A stretch of DNA of 64,000 nucleotides, taken from Campylobacter concisus (GTDB lineage Bacteria; Campylobacterota; Campylobacteria; Campylobacterales; Campylobacteraceae). The notes below the pieces were generated by a model that had not been told where the DNA came from, made no database searches, and worked only from the letters and a program-made list of their open reading frames with translations. Positions 26,346 to 35,629 of this stretch are shown one piece after another (positions within the stretch are counted from its first letter, which is position 1; each line of letters begins with the position of its first letter). The stretch is taken from assembly GCF_003048535.1 (NCBI RefSeq), contig NZ_PIRQ01000004.1, positions 1-64,000 on the forward strand, given 5' to 3'. The translations under genes and the position numbers were made by a program.

Positions 26346-27601
26346 GGAATAGATTTATACTACAATTAGCATCTGGTGCTATGATGCTAATTGTAGTTAT
26401 TTCGGTAATGCTTTATCACTATATAAGGGTTACCGTTTTTCAAAGTGTAGTTAATGAGCTAAACTATCAAGCTGAAGCTTATAAAAAAAATCCTCAAAAT
26501 TTCAATCCTTTAAATTCAAAAACATTTACGATAGAAAATCCAAACAAAACTCTAGCAACGATAAAAATAGACGAGCCACAAGATAAAGAAACATATATCG
26601 TAACGCAAAAATCAAAGGATCAGAGTAAAACTTTTTTAATAACAAAACTCGATCAAAGCAGTTATTTAAGCCTAGAAAAAGATACTACTCTTCAAGCTCA
26701 TATAGTAGAAGAAATTTTTATAGATATTATAATCGTAAATGTATCAGCGATACTTTTGGTGCTTTTTTATGCACTATTTTTATCAAGAATGCTTTTAATA
26801 CCTATAAAAATTTTAAGTCACAAGCTTACAAATTTAGACGAAAAATTTCTTCATGAGATCGATATAAAAAGTCTACCAGATGAGTTTTTGCCACTTGGGC
26901 AGAGCATAAATAGACTAATCTCTCGAATCCAAACATTTGTCTTATACCAAAAAGAACTTTTTGTAGGCGTGGCACATGAGTTAAAAACACCGCTGGCTGT
27001 AATGAAAACAAAAAATGAAGTTACGCTTTTAAAGCCACGCGAGAGTGAAAAATATATCGAGGCTCTAAAATCAAATAATGAAGCTATAAACGGCATGAAC
27101 GCGATGATAAGTTCTGTGCTTGAGATCGGCCGCCAAGAGGGAGCTCAGTTTGAAGAGCCAGTAAATACCGATGTTATAGGATTTTTAAAAAAACTTGCTA
27201 AAAACTATGAGATACTTGCAAAAAATGATGAAAAAAATATAAAACTAGATCTAAAACCAGAAATTTTGAATCTAAAAATACAAACTAGCTTACTAACCCA
27301 CATTGTGCAAAATTTTGTTCAAAATGCCATTAAATTTTCACCAAAAAATAGCACCATTACGATTAGCTCTAAGCTCATAAAAAATAAATTTATCATCGAA
27401 GTAATAGATGAAGGAATAGGCATAGATGAGAGCAAAGATTTATTTGCTCCATTCAAAAGATATGGCGACAAAGGCGGTGCTGGGCTTGGGTTGTTTCTAG
27501 CTAAAGGTGCAGCGCAGGCTCTTGGTGGCGAAGTAGATATTAAAAATAGAAACGATAGAAGCGGTGCAGTCGCAAGCCTAGTTTTAAATATAAAAGGATA
27601 A
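26324..27601 (+). CDS. sensor histidine kinase paired with CosR-like regulator
   Basis: A 425-residue membrane kinase. TM1 (residues 10-32) and TM2 (about 131-157) enclose a periplasmic sensor region of roughly 95 residues. Then come a short linker, the H-box VAHELKTP with phosphoacceptor H218, N-box VQNFVQNAIKF, G1 DEGIGID and G2 GAGLGLFLAKG. The start is TTG 26324, inside the regulator gene; the signal anchor argues for this start. Tight overlap implies that it phosphorylates the CosR-like protein. In C. jejuni and H. pylori that regulator is regarded as an orphan. Confidence 0.88.
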   Translation: MFSQKSLRNRFILQLASGAMMLIVVISVMLYHYIRVTVFQSVVNELNYQAEAYKKNPQNFNPLNSKTFTIENPNKTLATIKIDEPQDKETYIVTQKSKDQSKTFLITKLDQSSYLSLEKDTTLQAHIVEEIFIDIIIVNVSAILLVLFYALFLSRMLLIPIKILSHKLTNLDEKFLHEIDIKSLPDEFLPLGQSINRLISRIQTFVLYQKELFVGVAHELKTPLAVMKTKNEVTLLKPRESEKYIEALKSNNEAINGMNAMISSVLEIGRQEGAQFEEPVNTDVIGFLKKLAKNYEILAKNDEKNIKLDLKPEILNLKIQTSLLTHIVQNFVQNAIKFSPKNSTITISSKLIKNKFIIEVIDEGIGIDESKDLFAPFKRYGDKGGAGLGLFLAKGAAQALGGEVDIKNRNDRSGAVASLVLNIKG

Positions 27602-27603
27602 AA

Positions 27604-29052
27604 ATGGCAAAGAGAACCGCAGTAATTGACCTTGGCTCAAATTCTATGCGAATGGCGATATTTGAGAGAACGTCACGCTTAGCGTTTTTTATATTAGCTG
27701 AATATAAAACAAAGGTTCGCCTAGGTGAAGGCGGATATGGCTCAAACAATGAAATATCCGAAAGCTCGATGGAAAAAGCGCTAAAGGCTTTTAGAGAATT
27801 TTCAAATATCATAAAAAGCTACAAATGCAATAAAGTCTTATGTGTTGGTACTTCAGCGCTTAGGGACGCTCCAAACGCAAATGTTTTGATCTCTCTTTTA
27901 AGAAAAAAACTTGGCATAAATTTAAAAGTCATAGACGGCAAAGAAGAGGCTACTTTTGGTGCAATCGCGGCCAAGAATTTACTCCATAACATCGCTGAAT
28001 GCGTCACTATCGATATCGGTGGCGGATCAACTGAACTTGCCAGAATAAGCAAAGGCAAAATAATAGATACGCTCTCACTTGACATTGGCACAGTTAGATT
28101 AAAAGAGCTTTTTTTTGATAAAAAAAACTTAAATAAGTTGCCAAAATTTTTAGAACAAGTTACAAAACAGATAGATGAGCGATTTAAATGCCAAAATATA
28201 ATCGCTATTGGTGGCTCTCTTAGAGCGATATCATCTGCCATAATGAGCAAAAATTTATATCCACTCTCATCACTGCATGGCTTTTGCTACAAGCTTAGCG
28301 ACGAGCAAGCCTATATCGAGAGCATCGCAAATATTAGCGTGCTTGAGCTAAATAAATTTCCTATTAAAAAAGACAGATACGACACCATTAGAGAGGGTGC
28401 ACATATCTTTTTGGCCCTCACCAAAGCTCTGAATGCCAAAAATATTATAACAAGTGGGGTTGGCGTAAGAGAGGGAGTGTTCTTAAAAGATTTTTTACGC
28501 CCTAGCATTAAATTTCCGCAAAATTTTAATCCAAGTATCAAAAGTTTGCAAGATCGTTTTATATTATCATGTAATAAATCGGTCACAAGATATGCAAAAG
28601 ATATATTTATGGTATTAAAAAAGCTTCACGGTTTAAGCGATAACTATCTTGAAGTGCTTTTAGTTGCTACAAAACTTCACAATGTCGGTCAAGAGATTGG
28701 CTTTTATGGCGATCATAAAAACTCAGCCTATATAGTCCTAAATGCCTTAAATTATGGCTTTTCGCATGAACAAAAAGCATTGATTGCAGTAGTAATTGGC
28801 ACAAACGGAAAGAAAAACATCTATGAATTTGAGCGATATAAAAATTTACTTCCAAAAGCCGAGTGTATAAGATGGCTAAGTTTTATACTCTCACTAGCAA
28901 AGGCACTTGATCTAACCTGTGAAAGGCCAAATCTAAACTTCGAATTTAGTGGGCATACGCTAAAAATAGAAGGCGCAAAAGAATTCGCTATGGCAAAAGA
29001 AGAGATAAAAAAGATCACAAAACCTGAAATTTTTGCTATTTCGTTTGTATAA
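27604..29052 (+). CDS. ppx: exopolyphosphatase / guanosine pentaphosphatase family
   Basis: A 482-residue Ppx/GppA protein. The actin-like ATPase fold shows the phosphate-1 loop VIDLGSNSMRM with D9, and IDIGGGSTELA near residue 140; E117-like GKEEATF lies near residue 116. Residues 310-482 form an HD-type helical domain (KLHNVGQEIGF). It breaks down polyphosphate or pppGpp, and homologues in C. jejuni affect both. It begins 2 bases after the kinase gene, so it is in the same operon. Confidence 0.92.
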   Translation: MAKRTAVIDLGSNSMRMAIFERTSRLAFFILAEYKTKVRLGEGGYGSNNEISESSMEKALKAFREFSNIIKSYKCNKVLCVGTSALRDAPNANVLISLLRKKLGINLKVIDGKEEATFGAIAAKNLLHNIAECVTIDIGGGSTELARISKGKIIDTLSLDIGTVRLKELFFDKKNLNKLPKFLEQVTKQIDERFKCQNIIAIGGSLRAISSAIMSKNLYPLSSLHGFCYKLSDEQAYIESIANISVLELNKFPIKKDRYDTIREGAHIFLALTKALNAKNIITSGVGVREGVFLKDFLRPSIKFPQNFNPSIKSLQDRFILSCNKSVTRYAKDIFMVLKKLHGLSDNYLEVLLVATKLHNVGQEIGFYGDHKNSAYIVLNALNYGFSHEQKALIAVVIGTNGKKNIYEFERYKNLLPKAECIRWLSFILSLAKALDLTCERPNLNFEFSGHTLKIEGAKEFAMAKEEIKKITKPEIFAISFV

Positions 29053-29133
29053 ATTTTGAAACTAGCTTTAACGCTAAAAATTTTAGGCAAGTAAAGTTAA
29101 AAATTTACACAGACTAAGACATGCTTATTGGAT

Positions 29134-29164
29134 GAGAATTTTAGCTAAAACTACTAAAATTCTC
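29134..29164. terminator. hairpin between ppx and fliO
   Basis: An 11-bp perfect stem (GAGAATTTTAG with CTAAAATTCTC) and 9-base loop lies between convergent genes and covers the fliO stop codon. No T-run follows. Confidence 0.5.
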
Positions 29165-30032
29165 CGCTCATTTTATCTTTATAGTTACTTAAACTATTTT
29201 TTCGCTCTTCTAAAAATGAGCTTAGTTTTTTCTTGTTTTCTTCAAAAAATATAGCAAAATCTTGCTCATTTTGTATCTTGTCTTCACCAAAGCTATCAAG
29301 CATTACATTTGAGCTACCAACTATCACTAAATAACGCCTATTTTCATAGCTTAATAGCATTAGTTTATTCGTGCGATCAAGATATTTTTCATATATTATA
29401 TTGACGTTACTATTTTGATTTTTAAGTAGCCAGTTCATTGATTTTGTATCATTTTGAGACTGATTTCTAGGTGCTTTAAATCCGCCAAAATCATTACTCT
29501 TTGAAGTAATATATCTTTTAAATACATATAAAAATACAAGAAGCGCAATAAGCACACTTAAAACTATAAAATATCTTGAGTCTATATTCAGCATAGGCTC
29601 TTCATCTATCTTTGGAGTGCTAGGGCTCTCTATTTTTGCACTAGCTTGAGGCATATTTTGTATTTGAGATTTTGCATTTTTTAGAGTTACACGAATGCGG
29701 AGCCCAAAACTATCAGTCGTCTTTGAAGCATTTACGATAATAGCATCATTTGAGCGCAAATTTAAGACAAGCGAGTTTTGCTTTGGCTCTATCTCAAGCT
29801 CTTGAATAATCTTTGAGTTTATGTCTTTACTAGCACTTTGATCGTAATTTAGCGAATTTAATATCAAAGATGTTGTGTCTTTTTCGCGCTTTTGAAAGAT
29901 ATTTCCTTCATAAGGTGCATCAAAGCTAAGCATAATATCGACTCTATCAGCACGTTCATAGATATTGTAAGTTAATAGGTTTGAAGCTAAAATTTGAGTT
30001 GCAAAAAGTAAGAAAAATAGTATAAATTTCAT
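29154..30032 (-). CDS. fliO: flagellar export protein FliO
   Basis: A 292-residue protein with a signal peptide (residues 1-17), a beta-rich periplasmic domain (20-130), one membrane helix (about 153-174) and a cytoplasmic FliO domain with KYLDRTNKLMLLSYENRRYLVIVGS. FliO helps assemble FliP in the flagellar type III export gate. The extra periplasmic domain is a feature of Campylobacterota FliO proteins. It overlaps fliN by 4 bases and matches the position of Cj0352 in C. jejuni as I recall it. Confidence 0.82.
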   Translation of the reverse strand: MKFILFFLLFATQILASNLLTYNIYERADRVDIMLSFDAPYEGNIFQKREKDTTSLILNSLNYDQSASKDINSKIIQELEIEPKQNSLVLNLRSNDAIIVNASKTTDSFGLRIRVTLKNAKSQIQNMPQASAKIESPSTPKIDEEPMLNIDSRYFIVLSVLIALLVFLYVFKRYITSKSNDFGGFKAPRNQSQNDTKSMNWLLKNQNSNVNIIYEKYLDRTNKLMLLSYENRRYLVIVGSSNVMLDSFGEDKIQNEQDFAIFFEENKKKLSSFLEERKNSLSNYKDKMSGEF

Positions 30033-30346
30033 AAAAGTTCTTTTTTGAAGTACTGAATAACTGACTTTGAATCCAAAATTTCATTTATCCTGATGGCTAA
30101 ATTTTTCTCATAAACCATTACTTCGCCTTTTCCAAAAATTCTATTATTTATATATAGCTCCACGCTCTCGCCAGCTGGTTTTTCGAGATCTATGACCGAG
30201 CCAGCTTCAAATTTCAAAAGCTCATTTATACTAACCGTGGTAGTTCCTAGCTCAGCTATAAAATCAACGCTTATATCCATAAGCTCATCATAGCTCTTAA
30301 AAAGCCCTAGCTGCTCTAGCGTCTCTATCGCACTCTCGTCGTTCAT
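30029..30346 (-). CDS. fliN: flagellar motor switch protein FliN
   Basis: A 105-residue SpoA/FliN protein that forms the lower C-ring and binds CheY and the export machinery. The fold core ISVDFIAELGTTTVSINELLKFEAGSV and the end block FGKGEVMVYEKNLAIRI are typical. It overlaps both fliO and the CheX-like gene by 4 bases, forming a three-gene flagellar/chemotaxis unit. Confidence 0.92.
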   Translation of the reverse strand: MNDESAIETLEQLGLFKSYDELMDISVDFIAELGTTTVSINELLKFEAGSVIDLEKPAGESVELYINNRIFGKGEVMVYEKNLAIRINEILDSKSVIQYFKKELL

Positions 30347-30762
30347 TGTATGTTGTAGCCTATTTGAAATGTTCTATTCTTTATTTTATATACAAATTTC
30401 TCTTTTAGTTTGATGCCAAAATTTTCAACTTCACCTAAAAATTCAGGCGTTCCAAGTTTATAAGCATTTGGCTCTTTTTCGTTTAGCAAATTTTTAGCTT
30501 TGCCAATAATCTGATTTGCTATCTCCTTACAAAGATCATCCAGATCACCACCATCAACATCTTCGTGACCAAAAAAGGCATTCATGAAAATTTTCAAAGT
30601 ATCTTTTTTAAAAAATAGGTAAAAATAATACTCGCTTTTGCCCTTATAGACTGGTATGCTAGCTCCGTAAAATCCTTTACCTAGACTCTTGCCAAACTCT
30701 AAATCTAGCTCTAAAGTATCCTTGCAAAGATAGCTTGTAGCTTCATCTATAACTTTTCTCAT
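30343..30762 (-). CDS. CheX-like chemotaxis phosphatase family protein
   Basis: A 139-residue protein with the CheC/CheX/FliY fold. The catalytic E-x2-N motif is present once (E80, N83 in CKEIANQIIGKAK), as in CheX, where it removes phosphate from CheY. It is first in the CheX-like-fliN-fliO unit, which suits a role in switching. Family membership rests on the motif and context. Confidence 0.72.
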   Translation of the reverse strand: MRKVIDEATSYLCKDTLELDLEFGKSLGKGFYGASIPVYKGKSEYYFYLFFKKDTLKIFMNAFFGHEDVDGGDLDDLCKEIANQIIGKAKNLLNEKEPNAYKLGTPEFLGEVENFGIKLKEKFVYKIKNRTFQIGYNIQ

Positions 30763-30794
30763 ATCTCTTCCTTAAGACTTGAAATGCATTTTCA

Positions 30795-30800
30795 ATTATA
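30795..30800 (-). promoter_or_regulatory. -10 box for the CheX-like-fliN-fliO unit
   Basis: The minus strand reads AAGTATAATTG 33 bases before the CheX-like start; TATAAT is perfect. Confidence 0.65.
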
Positions 30801-30840
30801 CTTTGGCTTTACTAAATTAGCTATAAATTTATTAAGCATT

Positions 30841-31590
30841 TTAAAAGAGTTTATCTATCTCTTTTACTAGCTTTTCACCGCTAAAATCGGCACAAAGCTT
30901 AACTATTTGCGTACCTATTATCGCTCCGTCAGCATATTTTTTTACCTCATTAACATCATCTTTGTTTTTTATACCAAAGCCTACAGCCACTGGCAGATCA
31001 CTCTTTTTCTTAAGCTCTAGGACCAAATTTTTTATCCTGTCTTCATCAGCCCTTTTTGAGCCACTAACGCCTATCGCACCAAGAGCATAAATAAATCCTG
31101 AGCCAAATTTTAAAATTCCATCCGCCCTACCCCCAGAGGTGACGCTGATAAGTGGTATCAGGCTTAATTTTAGCTCCTTACATTTTAGAGCAAATTCCTC
31201 ACACTCCTCGCAAGGCAGATCAGGCACGATAAAGCCGCTCACTCCTGCCTCAACCGATCTTTTTAGAAATTTATCAACGCCGTAAGCAAAGATGATATTA
31301 AAATAGACCAGAAAAACAAGTGGCTTTGTCACTTTTGTCTTGCAACTCTCAAGCATGTCAAAGACGACGTCCGTATTTACGCCATTTTGCACCGTCTCAA
31401 AGCTAGCTTGCGCGATGAGCTTACCGTCAGCCAGCGGATCAGAGTAAGGGATGCCGATCTCTACTAGATCAAGCGTGCTCTCATCTAAATTTTCTAAAAA
31501 TTCCTTCGTTTTTTCTAGGCTTGGATATCCAGCCACGATGTAGCCGATGTTTGCTTTTTTGCCGCTAAATGCGCTTCTTATCTTATCCAT
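30841..31590 (-). CDS. trpA: tryptophan synthase alpha subunit
   Basis: A 249-residue TIM-barrel enzyme that cleaves indole-glycerol phosphate to indole and glyceraldehyde 3-phosphate. The catalytic residues E44 and D55 lie in [14 protein letters not shown]. The phosphate-binding loop GFGIKN is near residue 204. It overlaps trpB by 8 bases and is the last gene of the trp operon. Confidence 0.97.
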   Translation of the reverse strand: MDKIRSAFSGKKANIGYIVAGYPSLEKTKEFLENLDESTLDLVEIGIPYSDPLADGKLIAQASFETVQNGVNTDVVFDMLESCKTKVTKPLVFLVYFNIIFAYGVDKFLKRSVEAGVSGFIVPDLPCEECEEFALKCKELKLSLIPLISVTSGGRADGILKFGSGFIYALGAIGVSGSKRADEDRIKNLVLELKKKSDLPVAVGFGIKNKDDVNEVKKYADGAIIGTQIVKLCADFSGEKLVKEIDKLF

Positions 31591-32764
31591 AAATTTTTCC
31601 TTTTTCGTAGCCGATAACTGTGTTTATGTCCTTATCGCCCCTGCCTGAGACGTTTACGACTATGACGCTTTTTTTATCTAGTTTTGGGCAAAGCTTTTCT
31701 AGATATGCCAGTGCATGCGCGCTTTCGATGGCTGGGATGATGCCCTCCATTTTGCTTAAGAAATAAAGAGCGTTTATGCACTCATCGTCCGTTACGGCTT
31801 CGTATTTTACCCTTTTGATGTCGTTTAGATGGGCGTGCTCTGGGCCGATACCTGGGTAGTCTAGGCCTGCTGAGATGCTGTGAACTGGCGAGATCATGCC
31901 GTACTCATCTTGCAAGACGGTCGTTTTCATGCCGTGGATGATGCCAGTCTTGCCTTTGCTAAGAGTAGCTGCATGATAAGGCGTCTCTATACCAAGACCG
32001 CCAGCCTCGATACCTACTAAATTTACACTCTTATCGTCTAAAAATGCACTAAAAATTCCAATGGCATTACTGCCGCCACCAACACATGCGATGACGTAGT
32101 CGGCCTTTTTGCCGTAGTCTGCTAGCTGAGCTTTGGCCTCTGTACCAATGATGCTTTGAAAATCACGCACGATCTTTGGATACGGGTGAGGGCCGACGGC
32201 TGAACCGATGACGTAAAACGCACTCTCTATCTCATTTACCCACGCTTGAATAGCCGCTGTAGTCGCCTCTTTTAGCGTTTTTAGACCATCTTCTACGCTC
32301 ACCACTTTTGCGCCAAGAAGCTGCATGCGAAAGGCATTTAGCTGCTGTCTAGCCACGTCCGTAGCACCCATATAGACATCACACTCTAAGCCCAAAAGTG
32401 CCGCTGCAGTCGCTGTTGCCACGCCATGCTGTCCAGCTCCAGTCTCAGCTAAAATTTTCTTTTTACCCATTTTTTTGGCAAGCAGTGCTTGAGCCAGGGC
32501 GTTATTTATCTTATGCGCGCCGGTGTGATTTAGATCCTCTCTTTTTAGGTAAATTTCATGTCCGTAGTGCTCACTCAGGCGCTTTGCAAAAAAGAGCGGA
32601 CTAGGCCTGCCAACATAGTTTTTAAGCAGATCATCAAGCTCGTCTTTAAACTCTTTTGTTTTTGCGATACTGGCATAGGCGTTTTCTAGCTCATCAAGAG
32701 CAAACATCACCGTCTCAGGCACAAACTGCCCGCCAAATTTTCCAAAATATGCTTTAGTGTTCAT
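31583..32764 (-). CDS. trpB: tryptophan synthase beta subunit
   Basis: A 393-residue PLP enzyme that joins indole with serine to make tryptophan, in complex with TrpA. The PLP lysine is K85 in [10 protein letters not shown], and the phosphate loop is [10 protein letters not shown] near residue 230. It overlaps trpA by 8 and trpF by 11 bases. Length is normal. Confidence 0.98.
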   Translation of the reverse strand: MNTKAYFGKFGGQFVPETVMFALDELENAYASIAKTKEFKDELDDLLKNYVGRPSPLFFAKRLSEHYGHEIYLKREDLNHTGAHKINNALAQALLAKKMGKKKILAETGAGQHGVATATAAALLGLECDVYMGATDVARQQLNAFRMQLLGAKVVSVEDGLKTLKEATTAAIQAWVNEIESAFYVIGSAVGPHPYPKIVRDFQSIIGTEAKAQLADYGKKADYVIACVGGGSNAIGIFSAFLDDKSVNLVGIEAGGLGIETPYHAATLSKGKTGIIHGMKTTVLQDEYGMISPVHSISAGLDYPGIGPEHAHLNDIKRVKYEAVTDDECINALYFLSKMEGIIPAIESAHALAYLEKLCPKLDKKSVIVVNVSGRGDKDINTVIGYEKGKIYG

Positions 32765-33368
32765 TTTCTACCTCACCTATGATCTTTAAAATTCTCTCTA
32801 TCTTTTGCGCATCTTTTATGCCGTTTTCGTCCTCGACTTTGGAGTTGATATCGACTAGATATGGCTTAAATTTCAGCGCCTCTTTTATGTTGTGCTCGCC
32901 TATGCCTCCAGCCATGCCAAATTTAAACTTAACCTCTTTTAAAATTTCCCACTCAAAGCTAGTGCCGTTTCCGCCAGCATTTTCGCCCTTGCAGTCAAAA
33001 AGCGCCATGTCAAAATGCTTAAAATCAACCTCTGGCAAGCTATCTTTCACGCTAAAAACCTGCCAAATCTCAAGCCCCATATCTTTTAAATTTGTCTCTA
33101 AATTTTCACTCACCACTCCATGCACTTGAGCCACATCAAGACCAGCAAACTGGCAAATTTCTATTATCTCGCACTCACTTTGCTCAGCAAAAACGCCAAC
33201 TACTTTTTTACTCTTGTTGTGAGCAAATTTCGCTATCTGCCTAGCTAAATTTAGCTCAACCCTTCTTTTACTTTTAGCAAATATTAACCCGATAAAATCA
33301 ACATCCAAAGCACAAACCGCACTCGCCTCATCTAGCGTTTTGATACCACAAATTTTAACTAGCGCCAT
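32754..33368 (-). CDS. trpF: phosphoribosylanthranilate isomerase
   Basis: A 204-residue TIM-barrel enzyme for the third step of tryptophan synthesis. The catalytic Cys is C7 in VKICGIKT, and the general-acid Asp lies in ALFDCKG near residue 126. It overlaps trpB by 11 and trpGD by 14 bases. No trpC gene lies in the operon, which is also the case in the C. jejuni trp operon as far as I recall. Confidence 0.95.
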   Translation of the reverse strand: MALVKICGIKTLDEASAVCALDVDFIGLIFAKSKRRVELNLARQIAKFAHNKSKKVVGVFAEQSECEIIEICQFAGLDVAQVHGVVSENLETNLKDMGLEIWQVFSVKDSLPEVDFKHFDMALFDCKGENAGGNGTSFEWEILKEVKFKFGMAGGIGEHNIKEALKFKPYLVDINSKVEDENGIKDAQKIERILKIIGEVENEH

Positions 33369-34971
33369 TAGCCCCAGCCTTTATAAACTCTTCATAAAAT
33401 TTATACGCCCTGCCAGAATTTATCGCCTCTAGCACCATTTTTTTAGCCTCGTCTGGATTATTTGCGCCATCAGCTGCATAAAGCGCAAACATCGCGTTAA
33501 AGACAACGATGTCAAATTTCGCCCCCTGCTCCTCGCCTTTTAGCGTGCGGATCAAGGTTTTGGCGTTTTCTTCAGGTATGTCGCCCTCGATATCGCTGTG
33601 AAGCGCTCTTTTAAAGCCAAACTGCTCTGGCGTGATGCTGTACTCAAAAATTTCGCCATTTTTTAGCTCCACAACGCTTGTTTCACTACAAAGCGTGATC
33701 TCGTCCAGTCCGTCATCGCCGCGGACGACTAGAGCGTGCTTTCTGCCAAGGATTTTAAGTGTCTGGGCGTAGAGTTTTAAGACAGGCTTATGATAGACGC
33801 CAACTAGCTGATTTGTAAGGTTTAAATTTGGATTTAAAAGCGGTCCAAGCACGTTAAAGACGGTCCTTATGCCAAGTCTTTGGCGCACTTCTCTGACCCC
33901 ACCAACTAGCGGATGAAAAAATGGCGCATGAAAAAAGGCTAAATTTTTACTAGCTAAATTTTCACGCTGTTTTGCCAGTGATTTTTCACTTTTTACGCCT
34001 AAAATTTCAAGCACATCAGAGCTACCTGACTTGCTTGAAACTGCCTTGTTGCCGTGTTTTGCGACCTTTATGCCAAGGCTTGCAAGGATAAATGCCACAG
34101 TTGTTGAGATATTTATCGTCTTAAAGCCGTCGCCTCCAGTGCCGCAAAGATCGATCATAGGCGTATCGTCGCGGTAAGTTTGCGAGTATTTTAGGATATT
34201 TTTTGCAAGCGCAGCGAGGCTTTTTGGATAGAGGCTCTTTTCGCTAATTAGCACCAAAAGGGCTGAAAGCTGCACGATCTCGTATTCTTTACTAGCTATT
34301 ATCTCGCAAATTTGCTCAAAGTCGCTATCATCAAGCGGTATGCTCTCTTGAAGCTTGATAAGATATGGCTTAAGAGAGCGAATTTTTGGCTCTTTAACCT
34401 CATCTTTTGCCTTGTAATTTACAAAATTTTCAACTATCTTTTTGCCGTATTGTGTAAAGTAGCTCTCAGGGTGAAACTGGATGCCAAAGATCGGCTTATC
34501 TTTTACGCTAAGTGCCATTACTACGCCATCATCGCTCACCGCATCAGCGCTTAAGCTAGCTGGGAGCTCATCGACATAGAGCGAGTGGTAGCGCATAACC
34601 TCAAAGCGCTCAGGCAACCCATCAAAAAGTGGCTCTTTATTTTTCACGTCAATAAATGAGGTTTTGCCATGAAGTGGGTCATCTAGTCTTTTTATCTTTG
34701 CACCGTAACTAAGCCCTATAGCTTGGTGTCCAAGGCAAATGCCAAGCACCGGCACGCCAAGATCGGCTTTTAGAATTTCTAAACAAACTCCGCTATCTTT
34801 TGGGTGCTTTGGTCCTGGGCTTAAAATGATCTTGTTTGGGTTTAGTTTTTTGATCTCATCAAGTGTAATCTTGTCATTTCTAACGCATCTAACCTCTTCA
34901 TCTGTAAGCTCTTTTACATATTGCTCAACATTAAAAACAAAACTATCGTAATTATCTATGAGTAAAATCAA
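33355..34971 (-). CDS. trpD: bifunctional anthranilate synthase component II / anthranilate phosphoribosyltransferase
   Basis: A 538-residue fusion. Residues 1-190 are the TrpG glutaminase with nucleophile C79 in GICLGHQ and the His-Glu pair in FHPESYF. Residues 200-538 are TrpD, with the CGTGGDGFKTINIST loop near residue 272. The glutaminase needs a TrpE partner for anthranilate synthesis, but no trpE lies in the window. The start is TTG 34971 with GGATATAGG upstream, and a TATAAT box lies 63 bases further out. In C. jejuni trpE is the gene just upstream; here recR is. Confidence 0.95.
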   Translation of the reverse strand: MILLIDNYDSFVFNVEQYVKELTDEEVRCVRNDKITLDEIKKLNPNKIILSPGPKHPKDSGVCLEILKADLGVPVLGICLGHQAIGLSYGAKIKRLDDPLHGKTSFIDVKNKEPLFDGLPERFEVMRYHSLYVDELPASLSADAVSDDGVVMALSVKDKPIFGIQFHPESYFTQYGKKIVENFVNYKAKDEVKEPKIRSLKPYLIKLQESIPLDDSDFEQICEIIASKEYEIVQLSALLVLISEKSLYPKSLAALAKNILKYSQTYRDDTPMIDLCGTGGDGFKTINISTTVAFILASLGIKVAKHGNKAVSSKSGSSDVLEILGVKSEKSLAKQRENLASKNLAFFHAPFFHPLVGGVREVRQRLGIRTVFNVLGPLLNPNLNLTNQLVGVYHKPVLKLYAQTLKILGRKHALVVRGDDGLDEITLCSETSVVELKNGEIFEYSITPEQFGFKRALHSDIEGDIPEENAKTLIRTLKGEEQGAKFDIVVFNAMFALYAADGANNPDEAKKMVLEAINSGRAYKFYEEFIKAGANGAS

Positions 34972-35033
34972 CCTATATCCTTTAAATTTAGCAGCGGTTG
35001 TGCCTTGGCTAAATTTCTATAATTTTAGGCAAA

Positions 35034-35039
35034 ATTATA
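35034..35039 (-). promoter_or_regulatory. -10 box for the trp operon
   Basis: The minus strand reads AGTTATAATTTTGCC, with TATAAT 63 bases before the trpGD start. The trp genes therefore have their own promoter in the short gap after recR. A weak TTTAGC/GCTAAA hairpin lies in the leader; no Trp-rich leader peptide was seen. Confidence 0.55.
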
Positions 35040-35056
35040 ACTAAAAGAAAGTTTAA

Positions 35057-35629
35057 TTAGGCTTTTGTACGGCTTTCGTAGGCTTTTAAAAGTGAAAGCA
35101 TGTCGACGTTTTCTAAATTTACACCAGTTGGCACGCCCTGGGCGATCTTGCTAAATGAAATTTCACTCATCCCTAGCTTGTCCTCGACGTAAAGCATGAG
35201 CGCGTCTGAATTTAACCCCGGCGTAAAGGCAAAAACAACCTCTTTTGAGCCATTTTGCGTGATAGCACTTCGCAGCCTCTCTATGGCGTCATCATCGATC
35301 TCGTCAAGCACGAAGTAAAGGCCGTTATAAATGCCATTTTGCTCAAAAACCAAGATATCTTTTGGGCTCTCAACCAGCAAAATGACCTCACTGTCCCTGC
35401 TCTCGTCGCTGCAAATGTCACAAATTTCATTTTCACTTAGCCCACCGCAACGCTCACAACGTTTGATAAACCTCACCGCATCTTCGATATTTTGAGCGAG
35501 CCTTAGCCCTGCAAAGCTATCTTGCATGCAGACAAAATAGGCAAACCTTGCGGCTGATTTTTTACCGACACCTGGCAGCTTGGCAAAAGACTCAGTTAGC
35601 TCGTTAAATTTTTCTAAGCCTCTTTTCAT
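35057..35629 (-). CDS. recR: recombination mediator RecR
   Basis: A 190-residue protein that works with RecO (and RecF) to load RecA on gapped DNA. The helix-hairpin-helix LPGVGKKSAARFA is at residues 18-30, the zinc finger is C-x2-C in CERC with CDIC, and a Toprim domain follows. It overlaps racS by 4 bases, the order also found in C. jejuni. Confidence 0.96.
   Translation of the reverse strand: MKRGLEKFNELTESFAKLPGVGKKSAARFAYFVCMQDSFAGLRLAQNIEDAVRFIKRCERCGGLSENEICDICSDESRDSEVILLVESPKDILVFEQNGIYNGLYFVLDEIDDDAIERLRSAITQNGSKEVVFAFTPGLNSDALMLYVEDKLGMSEISFSKIAQGVPTGVNLENVDMLSLLKAYESRTKA

Noticed and set aside
34972-35056. Tryptophan attenuator before trpGD
   Set aside because: No leader peptide with Trp codons; the only hairpin (TTTAGC/GCTAAA) is short with a large loop.
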